Shown in pieces: positions 10,499 to 18,482 of a stretch of DNA of 54,070 bases. The position numbers were made by a program, and so were the translations under genes. The notes under the pieces are model-generated. The model was not told the origin of the DNA. It ran no database searches and was given only the letters and a program-made list of their open reading frames with translations. The stretch is taken from assembly GCF_003851045.1 (NCBI RefSeq), contig NZ_BFBX01000011.1, positions 41,152-95,221 on the forward strand, given 5' to 3'. Position 1 is the stretch's first letter. Each line of letters starts with the position of its first letter. Source of the DNA: Paenibacillus sp. 598K (GTDB taxonomy: Bacteria > Bacillota > Bacilli > Paenibacillales > Paenibacillaceae).

Positions 10499-10939
10499 GT
10501 GACGACTGTACTGGTTCTGAACGGTCCTAACCTGAACATGCTGGGGGTTCGCGAGCCCGGCGTGTACGGTACGATGACACTGGCCGAGATCGAAGCCCGT
10601 CTGGCCTCATTGGCGTCGGAAGCGGACGTATCGATTGATTTTTTTCAGTCCAATCACGAAGGCGCGCTCATCGACCGCATCCAGGCTGCTTATGGCCAAG
10701 CCGACGGTATCCTGATCAATCCCGGCGCGTATACGCACTACAGCTACGCGCTCCGGGACGCGATCGCCGGCTGCGGCATACCGACAGTCGAGGTGCATAT
10801 GTCCAATATACATAAGCGGGAAGCGTTCCGACATCAGTCGGTCATCGCGCCGGTGGCTGTAGGGCAGATCGCCGGATTCGGCGACAAGAGCTACGACCTC
10901 GGCTTCTCCGCCTTGCTGGACCATATCCGGCGAGGGTGA
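10499..10939 (+). CDS. aroQ: 3-dehydroquinate dehydratase, type II
   Basis: Third step of the shikimate pathway: dehydroquinate to dehydroshikimate. Its 146 residues fit the type II enzyme. Motifs in order are [18 protein letters not shown], whose Tyr is catalytic, [45 protein letters not shown], whose His and Arg lie in the active site, and [14 protein letters not shown]. The start is the GTG at 10499 after AGGAGG (10485-10490). 33 bases separate it from papA, indicating one transcript. Confidence 0.96.
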   Translation: MTTVLVLNGPNLNMLGVREPGVYGTMTLAEIEARLASLASEADVSIDFFQSNHEGALIDRIQAAYGQADGILINPGAYTHYSYALRDAIAGCGIPTVEVHMSNIHKREAFRHQSVIAPVAVGQIAGFGDKSYDLGFSALLDHIRRG

Positions 10940-10971
10940 GGGACGCTATCCTGCGGGAAGGGAGTCAGCAA

Positions 10972-12045
10972 ATGGCTAACAAACGCGTCTATCAGCTAAG
11001 AGAACGGATGGCGGATCGGGGATTGAAGGCAATGTTGATCAGCCACCCGATCAATCGCCGCTACTTGAGTGGTTTTACAGGCTCCGCTGGCTATGTGCTG
11101 ATTACGGAGCTAGAGAGCTGGCTGTTGACCGACTTTCGCTACATGTCGCAAGCGCCTCAGCAATCCCCCGGCTTCACGGTAGTCGAACATGGCGCGAGCC
11201 CGATCGACAAGGTGCGGGAGCTGCTCGGCGCAGGCGGCTATAGCCGTCTCGGCTTCGAGCAGGAGTTCGTCGTGTTCAGCGACTATACCAACTGGAGCGA
11301 AGCGCTCCCTGGCGTGGAGCTCGTACCGGTATCGGGCGTGGTGGAGGAGCTGCGCGCGATCAAGGACGCGCAGGAGCTTGCGATTATGCAGGAGGCGGCT
11401 GTGCTAGCCGATGAGACGTTTGCGCATATCGTCGGGCTGCTGAAGCCTGGGATGGTCGAAGCGGATATCGCGCTGGAGATGGAAGTGTTCATGCGCAGCC
11501 GCGGCGCGACGTCCTCCTCCTTTGATACGATCGTCGCCTCGGGCGAGCGCTCGGCGTTGCCGCATGGCGTTGCCAGCAAGCGTGTCATTGGCGTTAATGA
11601 GTTCGTTAAGCTGGACTTTGGCGCTTACTACAATGGGTACTGCTCGGACCTGACCCGGACCGTCGTCGTCGGTCAGCCGACAGCCAAGCACAAGGAGATC
11701 TACGATATCGTGCTGGAGGCGCAGCTGCATGCGCTCGAGCATATACGTCCCGGCATGACCGGTCTGGAGGCCGATGCCTTGACGCGCGATATTATCACGC
11801 GTTATGGTTATGGTGATTATTTCGGACACGGTACGGGACACGGTCTGGGCATGGAGATTCACGAGGCTCCGCGATTGTCCAGATTGAGCCAGACAGTTTT
11901 AACCCCCGGTATGACAGTAACGGTCGAGCCCGGCATCTATCTCCCCGGCTTCGGCGGAGTACGGATCGAGGATGATATCGTCATTACGGATAACGGGATT
12001 AAAATATTGACCTCATCCCCGAAAGAGCTTATGATCCTGGGATAG
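10972..12045 (+). CDS. papA: Xaa-Pro aminopeptidase-like M24 metallopeptidase (YqhT)
   Basis: Releases the N-terminal residue when proline is second. The 357 residues form an N-terminal creatinase-like domain (to about 130) and a C-terminal pita-bread domain with the dimetal ligands: [18 protein letters not shown] (two Asp), [14 protein letters not shown] (His), [19 protein letters not shown] (two Glu). It equals B. subtilis YqhT/PapA in length and position, between aroQ and efp. In B. subtilis this peptidase works with EF-P in handling proline-rich sequences (known there, inferred here). ATG 10972 follows GAAGGGAG. Confidence 0.94.
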   Translation: MANKRVYQLRERMADRGLKAMLISHPINRRYLSGFTGSAGYVLITELESWLLTDFRYMSQAPQQSPGFTVVEHGASPIDKVRELLGAGGYSRLGFEQEFVVFSDYTNWSEALPGVELVPVSGVVEELRAIKDAQELAIMQEAAVLADETFAHIVGLLKPGMVEADIALEMEVFMRSRGATSSSFDTIVASGERSALPHGVASKRVIGVNEFVKLDFGAYYNGYCSDLTRTVVVGQPTAKHKEIYDIVLEAQLHALEHIRPGMTGLEADALTRDIITRYGYGDYFGHGTGHGLGMEIHEAPRLSRLSQTVLTPGMTVTVEPGIYLPGFGGVRIEDDIVITDNGIKILTSSPKELMILG

Positions 12046-12076
12046 GAATTCACACGTACAATTGGAGGGACTTGCA

Positions 12077-12634
12077 GTGATTTCAGTCAACGATTTTAAG
12101 ACAGGCCTGACCGTCGAAGTGGACGGCGATATTTTTACCGTACTCGAGTTTCAACATGTCAAGCCGGGTAAAGGCGCGGCATTCGTGCGCTCCAAGCTCA
12201 AAAACCTCCGCAACGGCAACACCGTGGAAAAAACATTCCGTGCCGGCGAGACGATCGGTCGCGCCATGATCGAAAACCGCGAGGTGCAGTATCTGTACAA
12301 CTCCGGCGCCGAGTATACGTTCATGGACAACGAGACGTACGACCAGTTCAACCTGGACAAGGGTCAGCTGGAGTGGGAGATCAACTTCCTGAAGGAAAAC
12401 ATGAATGTCAACATCGCCAGCTACCAAGGCGAGATCATCGGCATCACGATGCCGAACAGCGTCGAGTTGAAGGTCACTGAGACCGAGCCGGGCGTCAAAG
12501 GGAACACGGCGCAAGGCGCGACCAAAAGCGCAACGCTCGAAACCGGTCACACGGTACAAGTGCCATTGTTTATCAACGAAGGCGATGTGCTGTTGATCGA
12601 TACCCGCGAAGGCAAGTACATCTCCCGCGCCTAG
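12077..12634 (+). CDS. efp: Elongation factor P
   Basis: Rescues ribosomes stalled on polyproline. The 185-residue protein has the KOW-like N domain followed by two OB domains. The modified loop is HVKPGKGAA with K32, the lysine that carries 5-aminopentanol in B. subtilis. The C-terminal signature region is [24 protein letters not shown] start with GGAGG at 12064-12068. It closes the aroQ-papA-efp unit and is followed by the repeat-like intergenic segment and a terminator. Confidence 0.97.
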   Translation: MISVNDFKTGLTVEVDGDIFTVLEFQHVKPGKGAAFVRSKLKNLRNGNTVEKTFRAGETIGRAMIENREVQYLYNSGAEYTFMDNETYDQFNLDKGQLEWEINFLKENMNVNIASYQGEIIGITMPNSVELKVTETEPGVKGNTAQGATKSATLETGHTVQVPLFINEGDVLLIDTREGKYISRA

Positions 12635-12639
12635 GGGTG

Positions 12640-12800
12640 TTTGCATACTCGGAGGGTAGCAGATTGGGCTGAATTTTCGTTCCATGCAAGGAACTTTTGT
12701 GCAGTCGTACCGGGGGTACGGCAAGCAAAAGTGACGCCGCAGGGGGCGGAAAGGCAGTCTTAGATGCCCCTGAGCGGGTTTGCATACACGCCCTAGGGCG
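12640..12800. repeat. Probable interspersed intergenic repeat element
   Basis: A non-coding segment after efp. It holds two direct copies of GTTTGCATAC (12648-12657 and 12778-12787) about 130 bases apart, and small palindromes GTTCC-ATGCA-GGAAC (about 12681-12695) and CGTACC-GGG-GGTACG (about 12707-12721). From memory, similar segments with GGAACTTTTGTGCAGTCGTACC occur repeatedly in Paenibacillus genomes, but no second copy lies in this window, so that part is recollection and not shown here. Confidence 0.4.
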
Positions 12801-12817
12801 CAGCACGCGCAGCGGAG

Positions 12818-12852
12818 CCGCTCTTTGCCAATTTGGCAAGAGCGGTTTTTTT
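12818..12852 (+). terminator. Intrinsic terminator after the efp unit
   Basis: A strong hairpin CCGCTCTTTGCCA ... GGCAAGAGCGG followed by seven T residues (12846-12852). Confidence 0.88.
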
Positions 12853-12859
12853 GATTCTA

Positions 12860-12868
12860 TGTTATAAT
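12860..12868 (+). promoter_or_regulatory. Extended -10 promoter of lysC
   Basis: TGTTATAAT: a perfect -10 (12863-12868) with the TG extension and no good -35, directly after the preceding terminator and 53 bases before the lysC start. Confidence 0.55.
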
Positions 12869-12921
12869 CTATACTTGGTTATTATCTAGAGTGTTCATAT
12901 GTCAAGTTACGGGAGTGAGTA

Positions 12922-14181
12922 ATGTTGTCGTTGCTAGTGATGAAATTCGGAGGCAGCTCCGTGGGCACGCCGGAGCGCATGCAGCGCGTGGCGAAGCGCA
13001 TCCTGGAGAGACAGCAGGAAGGTCATCGGATCGCTGTAGTCGTCTCAGCGATGGGCGATACGACGGATGATCTGATCGATCAATCGAAGCAGTTGAACCC
13101 GAATCCGCCCGCGCGCGAGATGGATATGCTGCTGACGACGGGAGAGCAGATCTCCATCGCTCTGCTCGCGATGACGATTCATCAGTTGGGCGGTCAGGCG
13201 GTTTCTTATACAGGCTGGCAGGCCGGATTCCGTACGGAATCGGTGCATGGCAAGGCCCGCATCACCGATATCAAGGCCGAACGGGTCGTCAAGGCGCTGG
13301 AGGAAGGGCAGATCGTCATCGTCGCCGGATTCCAGGGGATGTCGGAGGAAGGCGAGATTACGACGTTTGGCCGCGGCGGGTCCGATACGACGGCTGTCGC
13401 GCTCGCGGCGGCGATCGAGGCGGATCGCTGCGAGATCTATACCGATGTCGACGGCGTCTACTCGACCGATCCGCGCGTCGTCAAGTGTGCCCGCAAGCTC
13501 GAGGAGATCTCCTATGACGAGATGCTGGAGCTGGCGCATCTCGGCGCGGCGGTGCTGCATCCGCGCGCGGTCGAGTACGCCAAGCACAACAACGTCTGTC
13601 TCGTCGTCCGGTCGAGCTTTACGTATAATGAAGGAACGCAGGTGAAGGAGGAAGCGGTAATGGAGCAGGGAATCGTCGTGCGAGGCATTGCCTTCGACAA
13701 AAACGTGGCGCGCATCAGCTTGTTGGGCGCTCAGGATGTGCCTGGAGTACTGGCAAAGGTGTTCGGAGCGCTGGCTAACAATGGAATCGATGTCGATATT
13801 ATCGTCCAGAGCGGCGTTGCCGACGGCCAGGCCGACTTCTCCTTCTCGGTGTACAACAGCGACAAAGAAAAAGCACTGCGCGTCATCGAGGACATCCGTG
13901 GCGATGTGCCGTATCGCGAGGTGACCTCCGAGGACAATCTCGTCAAGGTGTCGATCGTCGGCGCAGGCATGGTGAGCCATCCCGGCGTCGCAGCCAAAAT
14001 GTTCGAAGCAATCTCGGCGCTCGGCGTCAGCATCAAGATGGTCAGCACGTCCGAGATCAAATGCTCCTGCGTCATTGAGGCTGAACCGCTTCATGACGTC
14101 GTGCGGGCGCTCCATACCGCCTACAATCTCGATACGGAAGAGCAAGTGTTCGTCGGCGGTCCGCAGGATCGTCGCGAATAG
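12922..14181 (+). CDS. lysC: Aspartate kinase with two ACT domains
   Basis: Phosphorylates aspartate, the first step towards lysine, diaminopimelate (and so dipicolinate and peptidoglycan), methionine and threonine. The 419-residue protein has the kinase domain with VMKFGGSSVG, VAGFQGMSEEGEITTFGRGG and YTDVDGVYSTDPRVV. Two C-terminal ACT domains (about 270-419) suggest feedback control by amino acids. The start ATG 12922 is three residues before the usual family N terminus, with GGAGTGAG upstream. No lysine riboswitch is visible in the 50-base leader. Its position after efp is not the B. subtilis arrangement. Confidence 0.95.
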   Translation: MLSLLVMKFGGSSVGTPERMQRVAKRILERQQEGHRIAVVVSAMGDTTDDLIDQSKQLNPNPPAREMDMLLTTGEQISIALLAMTIHQLGGQAVSYTGWQAGFRTESVHGKARITDIKAERVVKALEEGQIVIVAGFQGMSEEGEITTFGRGGSDTTAVALAAAIEADRCEIYTDVDGVYSTDPRVVKCARKLEEISYDEMLELAHLGAAVLHPRAVEYAKHNNVCLVVRSSFTYNEGTQVKEEAVMEQGIVVRGIAFDKNVARISLLGAQDVPGVLAKVFGALANNGIDVDIIVQSGVADGQADFSFSVYNSDKEKALRVIEDIRGDVPYREVTSEDNLVKVSIVGAGMVSHPGVAAKMFEAISALGVSIKMVSTSEIKCSCVIEAEPLHDVVRALHTAYNLDTEEQVFVGGPQDRRE

Positions 14182-14206
14182 ACCTTGTCTCGCCGCATCA
14201 ATCGAT

Positions 14207-14236
14207 ACAGCCCCCGGCATCGTAGCCGGGGGCTGT
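14207..14236. terminator. Hairpin between convergent lysC and the DUF441 gene
   Basis: A perfect 12-bp stem ACAGCCCCCGGC / GCCGGGGGCTGT with a 6-base loop, between convergent genes. Only a weak T tract follows, so termination efficiency is uncertain. Confidence 0.6.
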
Positions 14237-14294
14237 TGTGCGTTGATCCGCCGCGAACCGGTGACCGGGACCGCAGAGTAGAGCGTGACGAAGC

Positions 14295-14762
14295 TCAGCC
14301 CAACCGCTCGCTGATCATCGTGAAAATCTTATATAAAATCGCTGTGATGCCGGCCGCCATCAGCGGTCCGACCGGTATGCCGCGCAGGAACACGATGCCA
14401 AGGATCGAACCGATGACGAGGCCAACGATCAATTGCGGATCATACTTCAGCATCTCCAGCCCTTTGCCGTTGACATAGGTAGCGATCGCTCCGCCGGCCA
14501 ATGCCAGCCAGCCCGGCCACGACGTCAGCGCTGCGGTAATCTCGCGGAGCTGGATGCGGCCGGAGGCGAACGGCACCAACACGCTGAAGGTCAGGAACAG
14601 CAAGCCAAGCTCCAGGCCCCGACGTTCAATCGTCGGCAAATATCGGTCTAAGTGGATCAGCTTGACAACTAACAGGACGCAGGCCGCTGTCGAGATAATC
14701 GGCGACTTTCCGATCAAGCCGACGATGATCAAGCCGACAAGGATAATCTCTCCAACCATCAT
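14295..14762 (-). CDS. ytwI: DUF441 family membrane protein (YtwI-like)
   Basis: A 155-residue integral membrane protein of the DUF441 family. Hydrophobic helices are prominent ([55 protein letters not shown]), and the family tail [29 protein letters not shown] is split over the last two. Function unknown in the family; in B. subtilis the homologue is YtwI. The ATG at 14762 is chosen because GGGAGA (14771-14776) is properly spaced; the reading from 14801 adds 13 unlikely residues. Confidence 0.9.
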   Translation of the reverse strand: MMVGEIILVGLIIVGLIGKSPIISTAACVLLVVKLIHLDRYLPTIERRGLELGLLFLTFSVLVPFASGRIQLREITAALTSWPGWLALAGGAIATYVNGKGLEMLKYDPQLIVGLVIGSILGIVFLRGIPVGPLMAAGITAILYKIFTMISERLG

Positions 14763-14859
14763 TGCAAGCATCTCCCGCTCCGCTGACTCGGGGCGGTACA
14801 AGCCCCTCCCCCACTATATGCCGCACAGCGGTGTATTAGACCGGCCCTAGGGCGAGCTG

Positions 14860-15723
14860 CTAAATCACATAATCAAACACGACAGCGGCTTCCAGAGCTA
14901 CGGCGGCAGGGAAGGTGTCGGAGCGCAAACCGCGTCGCATCGCCTCAAGCGTCAGGACATCCGTCGGCTGGATGTTACCCAGATTGACATTCAAGCCAAG
15001 CTTGCGCAGCAGCGCCAGCTGCTGTTGCTTTTGCGGTGCCTCCCATAGGAAACGCGATAAGTCGCCGAAACGGCGGCGAATCGTCTCAAGCTCGTCATCG
15101 CTGCAGCGGCCTTCGCTGTCGAACAGGCCGACGCCAACGCCCGACTCGCGGGCTTCGATGGATACAAGCTCTGCCCCCGCTTCCCAATCCGCTTCGGCGG
15201 TTGCGGCGAGCGCATCGAGATCGATGCGAAAGCCATCCGTTTTTTTGCCATATTCCGTATAGACCTGCAAGCTCCGCCGAAGTCCTGCCTTGATCAGCGC
15301 ATCCCGATCCGCGCGAGGCAGCTCGATCGTACCGTCGGATACCTCGATCGTGTCATAGCCCATTTGACAGACTCGTTCCAGGAAAGCCTCCTCCACGCCA
15401 TGACGCACTGCCGTCTCCAGCAAGGTGCCCCCTGGCATTATCCGGATGCCTCTTCGGCGCGCCAGGCGGATCTTGCTGGCCAGCAGATCTTCATCATAGA
15501 GCGCCGACGTTCCGAAGCCGAGTTTGATGCAATCCATATAGTCGCCCGAGGTTTCGATCAAATCGCTGAATGCATGCCAGCCCAGGCCTTTGTCGATCAC
15601 CATCGTCCTGCCGCAGTCAGTCTGTCTGGCAAGCCCCGTCCTGCGAAGTTCGCGCCGGGATTCGCGTTCGCCGATCGGGTCGCACAGTAGCGGGTGCCAT
15701 CCTGTGCGTGAAATTGTCTCCAT
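14860..15723 (-). CDS. Phosphosulfolactate synthase, ComA family
   Basis: A (2R)-phospho-3-sulfolactate synthase-like TIM-barrel of 287 residues, expected to add sulfite to phosphoenolpyruvate. Recognised by GLGWHAFSDLIETSGDYMD, IKLGFGTSALYDEDLLASKI, IRIMPGGTLLETAV and YDTIEVSDGTIELP, which hold the conserved Lys, Gly and Glu residues of the family. In archaea it begins coenzyme M synthesis; in Bacillus the related YitD makes 3-sulfolactate, stored in spores. The surrounding sporulation genes favour the second role (inference). No comB or comC partner gene is near. GGGAGA precedes the ATG. Confidence 0.88.
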   Translation of the reverse strand: METISRTGWHPLLCDPIGERESRRELRRTGLARQTDCGRTMVIDKGLGWHAFSDLIETSGDYMDCIKLGFGTSALYDEDLLASKIRLARRRGIRIMPGGTLLETAVRHGVEEAFLERVCQMGYDTIEVSDGTIELPRADRDALIKAGLRRSLQVYTEYGKKTDGFRIDLDALAATAEADWEAGAELVSIEARESGVGVGLFDSEGRCSDDELETIRRRFGDLSRFLWEAPQKQQQLALLRKLGLNVNLGNIQPTDVLTLEAMRRGLRSDTFPAAVALEAAVVFDYVI

Positions 15724-15914
15724 AAGCCATTCTCCCTCGCTCGTAACGTTAAATGGTAAAGCATGCGCCTAAGTTATCTTTTGGCTCACTATATGCTCCG
15801 GGCGGCGGGCTGGTGTCTGTATGCCTAGAAAACCGATCTTTTTGAACACGCACTAAAAGGACAACCTCTCGCATAGGATAGGAGAGAAGCGGCATAGAGA
15901 AAGGGGGAAAAGGC

Positions 15915-16178
15915 ATGGACAGATTGGTCTTGGCGATGGCGGTGCTGAGGATCTGCTCTGGCGCCATCGAGATGGGGGCGGCGCTGCTGATGCTGAAGTT
16001 CAATCAAATCGAGAAGGCGTTGGCAGTGAATGCGTCGCTGGCACTGGTCGGACCGCTCATCCTGATCTCGACCATGACGATCGGCCTGGTCGGCATCTCG
16101 GACAAGCTGTCAGCGGTCAAAATGGGATGGGTGCTCGCAGGGGTCGCTTGCCTGTTGATCGGCATCCTGAAAAAGTAA
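15915..16178 (+). CDS. yqhV: YqhV family small membrane protein (DUF2619)
   Basis: An 87-residue, almost wholly hydrophobic protein with three membrane helices and the family block RICSGAIEMGAALLMLKFN near the N terminus. It matches B. subtilis YqhV in size and place, immediately before spoIIIAA. Function unknown; its fixed position suggests a link to the SpoIIIA complex, but that is inference. AAAGGGGG precedes the ATG. It ends 87 bases before spoIIIAA. Confidence 0.9.
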   Translation: MDRLVLAMAVLRICSGAIEMGAALLMLKFNQIEKALAVNASLALVGPLILISTMTIGLVGISDKLSAVKMGWVLAGVACLLIGILKK

Positions 16179-16196
16179 GCGGGATGGCGGGCCGCT

Positions 16197-16225
16197 GTCA
16201 TAATCCCGCATCTGCCGCATAGACT
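16197..16225 (+). promoter_or_regulatory. Sigma-E-like promoter of the spoIIIA operon
   Basis: GTCATAAT at 16197-16204 (sigma-E -35 consensus about GTCATATT), a 13-base spacer, and CATAGACT at 16218-16225 (consensus about CATACAAT). It lies 40 bases before spoIIIAA, the gene order in which B. subtilis has its sigma-E promoter. Confidence 0.6.
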
Positions 16226-16265
16226 GGAGTACAACAGGAGGACAAACTGCCGGGAGGGATGCGCA

Positions 16266-17300
16266 ATGTGGAGTCGGATCAAGGGGGTACTGCCGCAGAC
16301 GTTGCAGACGTTGCTGGATCGCCTGCCGGCGCAGGCGCAAGCCGAACTGGAGGAGATCCGTATCCGTGAAGGCCGTCCGCTGGAGATCGGCTGCGGTGGA
16401 CGATCGTTGTTCGTCGGAAGCGACGGCCGTCTGTGGGAATCGCCGAGCGACGGGGTGTACAAGCCGGATGCGCTGCTCTGTCGCCAACTGCTCGAAAAAA
16501 TAACAAAGCACTCGCTCTATGCCATGGAGGAAGAGCTGCGGCGCGGCTATATTACGGTCGAGGGCGGCCATCGCATCGGACTGGCCGGTCGCACCGTCCT
16601 GGAGGGCGGAGCGGTCCGCGGCATCCGCGACGTCAGCGGATTTAATGTACGAATCGCCAGAGAGGTGAGAGGAGCGGCCGACGGCATCCTGCCGCAGCTG
16701 CTGGACAGGCAGCGGCAATCGATCGCTTCGACGCTCATCCTGGGTCCGCCGCAGCAAGGCAAAACGACGCTGCTCCGCGATCTCGCCCGCAGCGTCAGCA
16801 CAGGTAACTGGCATCATCCCGATGCGGTTTCGTGGAGCGGACGCAAGGTCGGAATCGTCGACGAACGGTCGGAGATCGCCGCCTGTTATCGGGGAGTGCC
16901 GGCCTTTGATGTCGGGCCGCGTACCGATGTGATGGATGCTTGTCCAAAGGCCGAGGGGATGATGATGCTGGTGCGCTCGATGTCGCCGGAGGTAATCGTC
17001 ATCGACGAGATCGGCAGCCGGGCGGACGCGGAGGCGATCCGCGAGGCGAGTCGGGCCGGGATCCGGCTCGTCGCGACCGCTCACGCCTACGATCTGGAGG
17101 ATGCTCAAGAGCGCCCGCTGCTGCGCGAGCTTATCGAAGAGGGCGTCTTCGACAGCGCTGTAACGATGCGTCGGACGGGCAGGGCGGTGCGATGCAGCGT
17201 GCAATCGCTCGCGCCAGCCTCCAGGCGCGGCTTTGGCCGTCAGCTCCCGTCCGCTCGCGGCCATCCGCTAGGGGCGGCAGAGGGGGGCGGGTATGGTTAA
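16266..17300 (+). CDS. spoIIIAA: Stage III sporulation protein AA, secretion-type ATPase
   Basis: Mother-cell cytosolic ATPase of the SpoIIIA-SpoIIQ channel that sustains the engulfed forespore. It is a type II/IV secretion ATPase homologue of 344 residues: Walker A GPPQQGKTTLLRDL, Walker B VIVIDEIGSRADAEAI, and GRKVGIVDERSEIA between them. Its C-terminal ~30 residues (after VQSLAPASRR, Arg/Gly/Pro-rich) seem longer than in B. subtilis (about 307 total) and run over the start of spoIIIAB by eight bases. GGGAGG precedes the ATG. Confidence 0.95.
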   Translation: MWSRIKGVLPQTLQTLLDRLPAQAQAELEEIRIREGRPLEIGCGGRSLFVGSDGRLWESPSDGVYKPDALLCRQLLEKITKHSLYAMEEELRRGYITVEGGHRIGLAGRTVLEGGAVRGIRDVSGFNVRIAREVRGAADGILPQLLDRQRQSIASTLILGPPQQGKTTLLRDLARSVSTGNWHHPDAVSWSGRKVGIVDERSEIAACYRGVPAFDVGPRTDVMDACPKAEGMMMLVRSMSPEVIVIDEIGSRADAEAIREASRAGIRLVATAHAYDLEDAQERPLLRELIEEGVFDSAVTMRRTGRAVRCSVQSLAPASRRGFGRQLPSARGHPLGAAEGGGYG

Positions 17301-17811
17301 GCTGCTGGGCGCCCTGCTCATCCTGTTCGCGGGCACGATGCTCGGGTTCCAGCAGGCGGCCCGATTCGCCGAGCGGCCGCGCCAGATCCGTCAACTCGGA
17401 CAGGCGCTGCAACGGCTGGAGACCGAGATCGGATACGGCTACACACCGCTGGACGAAGCGCTCAGGCGTGCGGCCGCATCGCTGGCCGAGCCGGCTGCGG
17501 CGATGCTGAGCGAGGCGGCGGAGCGTCTGGCGGGCGGGGCCGAGGAGAGCTTCCGCGACTGCTGGGAGGCGGCGCTGAGGGCGCACTGGCCTCGCACGGC
17601 GATGAAGCGCGCCGACCTCGACATCCTGCTGCAGTTGGGCACGCTGCTCGGCATTAGCGACAGGGAGGATCAACTCAAGCATTTGCGGTTGGCGCTGCTG
17701 CAGTTGCAATCGGAAGAGGATGCGGCACGGGAGGACCAGGTCCGGTATGGGAAAATGTGCAAAAGCTTGGGGATCCTGGCCGCTGCGCTGATCGTTATTC
17801 TGATGGTGTAG
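17293..17811 (+). CDS. spoIIIAB: Stage III sporulation protein AB
   Basis: A 172-residue component of the mother-cell feeding-tube complex, related in fold to the type II secretion protein GspF. A single N-terminal membrane helix (LLGALLILFAGTMLGF), helical cytosolic body with ERPRQIRQLGQALQRLETEI and a C-terminal membrane helix (LGILAAALIVILMV). Translation is probably coupled to spoIIIAA, whose stop overlaps the start. Length matches B. subtilis (171). Confidence 0.95.
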   Translation: MVKLLGALLILFAGTMLGFQQAARFAERPRQIRQLGQALQRLETEIGYGYTPLDEALRRAAASLAEPAAAMLSEAAERLAGGAEESFRDCWEAALRAHWPRTAMKRADLDILLQLGTLLGISDREDQLKHLRLALLQLQSEEDAAREDQVRYGKMCKSLGILAAALIVILMV

Positions 17812-17826
17812 TGGGGTGCCGAACAG

Positions 17827-18030
17827 ATGAACATGGATGTCAGCGCAATATTTCAAATCGCAGGTATCGGCATCATCATCGCGATGATCCATACTGTGCT
17901 CAAGCAGATGGGCAAGGAAGATATGGCTCATTGGGTAACGTTGATCGGTTTTGTGGTTGTGCTGTTTATGGTCGTTCGCATGCTGAACGATCTGTTCCAG
18001 GAGATTAAGGATATTTTCCTGTTTCAATGA
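17827..18030 (+). CDS. spoIIIAC: Stage III sporulation protein AC
   Basis: A 67-residue membrane protein with two helices, IFQIAGIGIIIAMIHTVLKQ and the WVTLIGFVVVLFMVV segment, and a short tail. Size and sequence are typical of SpoIIIAC, a small inner-membrane part of the SpoIIIA complex. It starts 15 bases after spoIIIAB; GGGGTG lies upstream of the ATG. Confidence 0.96.
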   Translation: MNMDVSAIFQIAGIGIIIAMIHTVLKQMGKEDMAHWVTLIGFVVVLFMVVRMLNDLFQEIKDIFLFQ

Positions 18031-18082
18031 ATGCGGGGGCCGACGCGGCAGTGGCGGTCTTCAGCCTTGGTGGGTGAGCGTT

Positions 18083-18478
18083 ATGGACATGGTGCAGATC
18101 GTCGGGGTCGGCCTTATCGCCACGCTGTTGATCGTCGTCGTCAAGGAGCAGAAGCCGATGTTTGCCTTTGTACTCGCCGCCTTTACTGGCATCTATCTAT
18201 TCTTGTTCCTGATCGGCAAGATCGATATCATCATCCGGGTGCTGCAGGACTTGGCCAGCCGCTCGGGCGTGCCGACCATCTACTTGGAGACGATCCTGAA
18301 AATCATCGGCATCGCCTACATCGCCGAGTTCGGCGCCCAGATCGTGCGCGACGCCGGTCAGGAGAGCATTGCGTCCAAGATTGAATTTGCCGGCAAGGTG
18401 CTCATCCTGGCGATGGCGGTGCCGATCATCAGCGTGATCGTCGAGACGGTCCTGAACTTGCTGCCGGCGGGGAGCTGA
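18083..18478 (+). CDS. spoIIIAD: Stage III sporulation protein AD
   Basis: A 131-residue membrane protein of the SpoIIIA complex, recognised by MVQIVGVGLIATLLIVVVKE, YLETILKIIGIAYIAEFGAQ and IEFAGKVLILAMAVPIISV. The ATG at 18083 gives the family N terminus; a GTG at 18074 in frame would add three residues. The 52-base gap after spoIIIAC holds no obvious signal. Confidence 0.95.
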   Translation: MDMVQIVGVGLIATLLIVVVKEQKPMFAFVLAAFTGIYLFLFLIGKIDIIIRVLQDLASRSGVPTIYLETILKIIGIAYIAEFGAQIVRDAGQESIASKIEFAGKVLILAMAVPIISVIVETVLNLLPAGS

Positions 18479-18482
18479 AGCT

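Noticed and set aside
12573..12839. An 88-codon minus-strand frame across the segment after efp.
   Set aside because: It crosses the efp end, the terminator and the repeat-like element; no ribosome site and no family resemblance.
12869..12921. A lysine riboswitch before lysC.
   Set aside because: The leader is only about 50 bases after the promoter, too short, and lacks the conserved core.
13045..14220. A 391-codon minus-strand frame opposite lysC.
   Set aside because: lysC is unambiguous and the antisense product has no motif.
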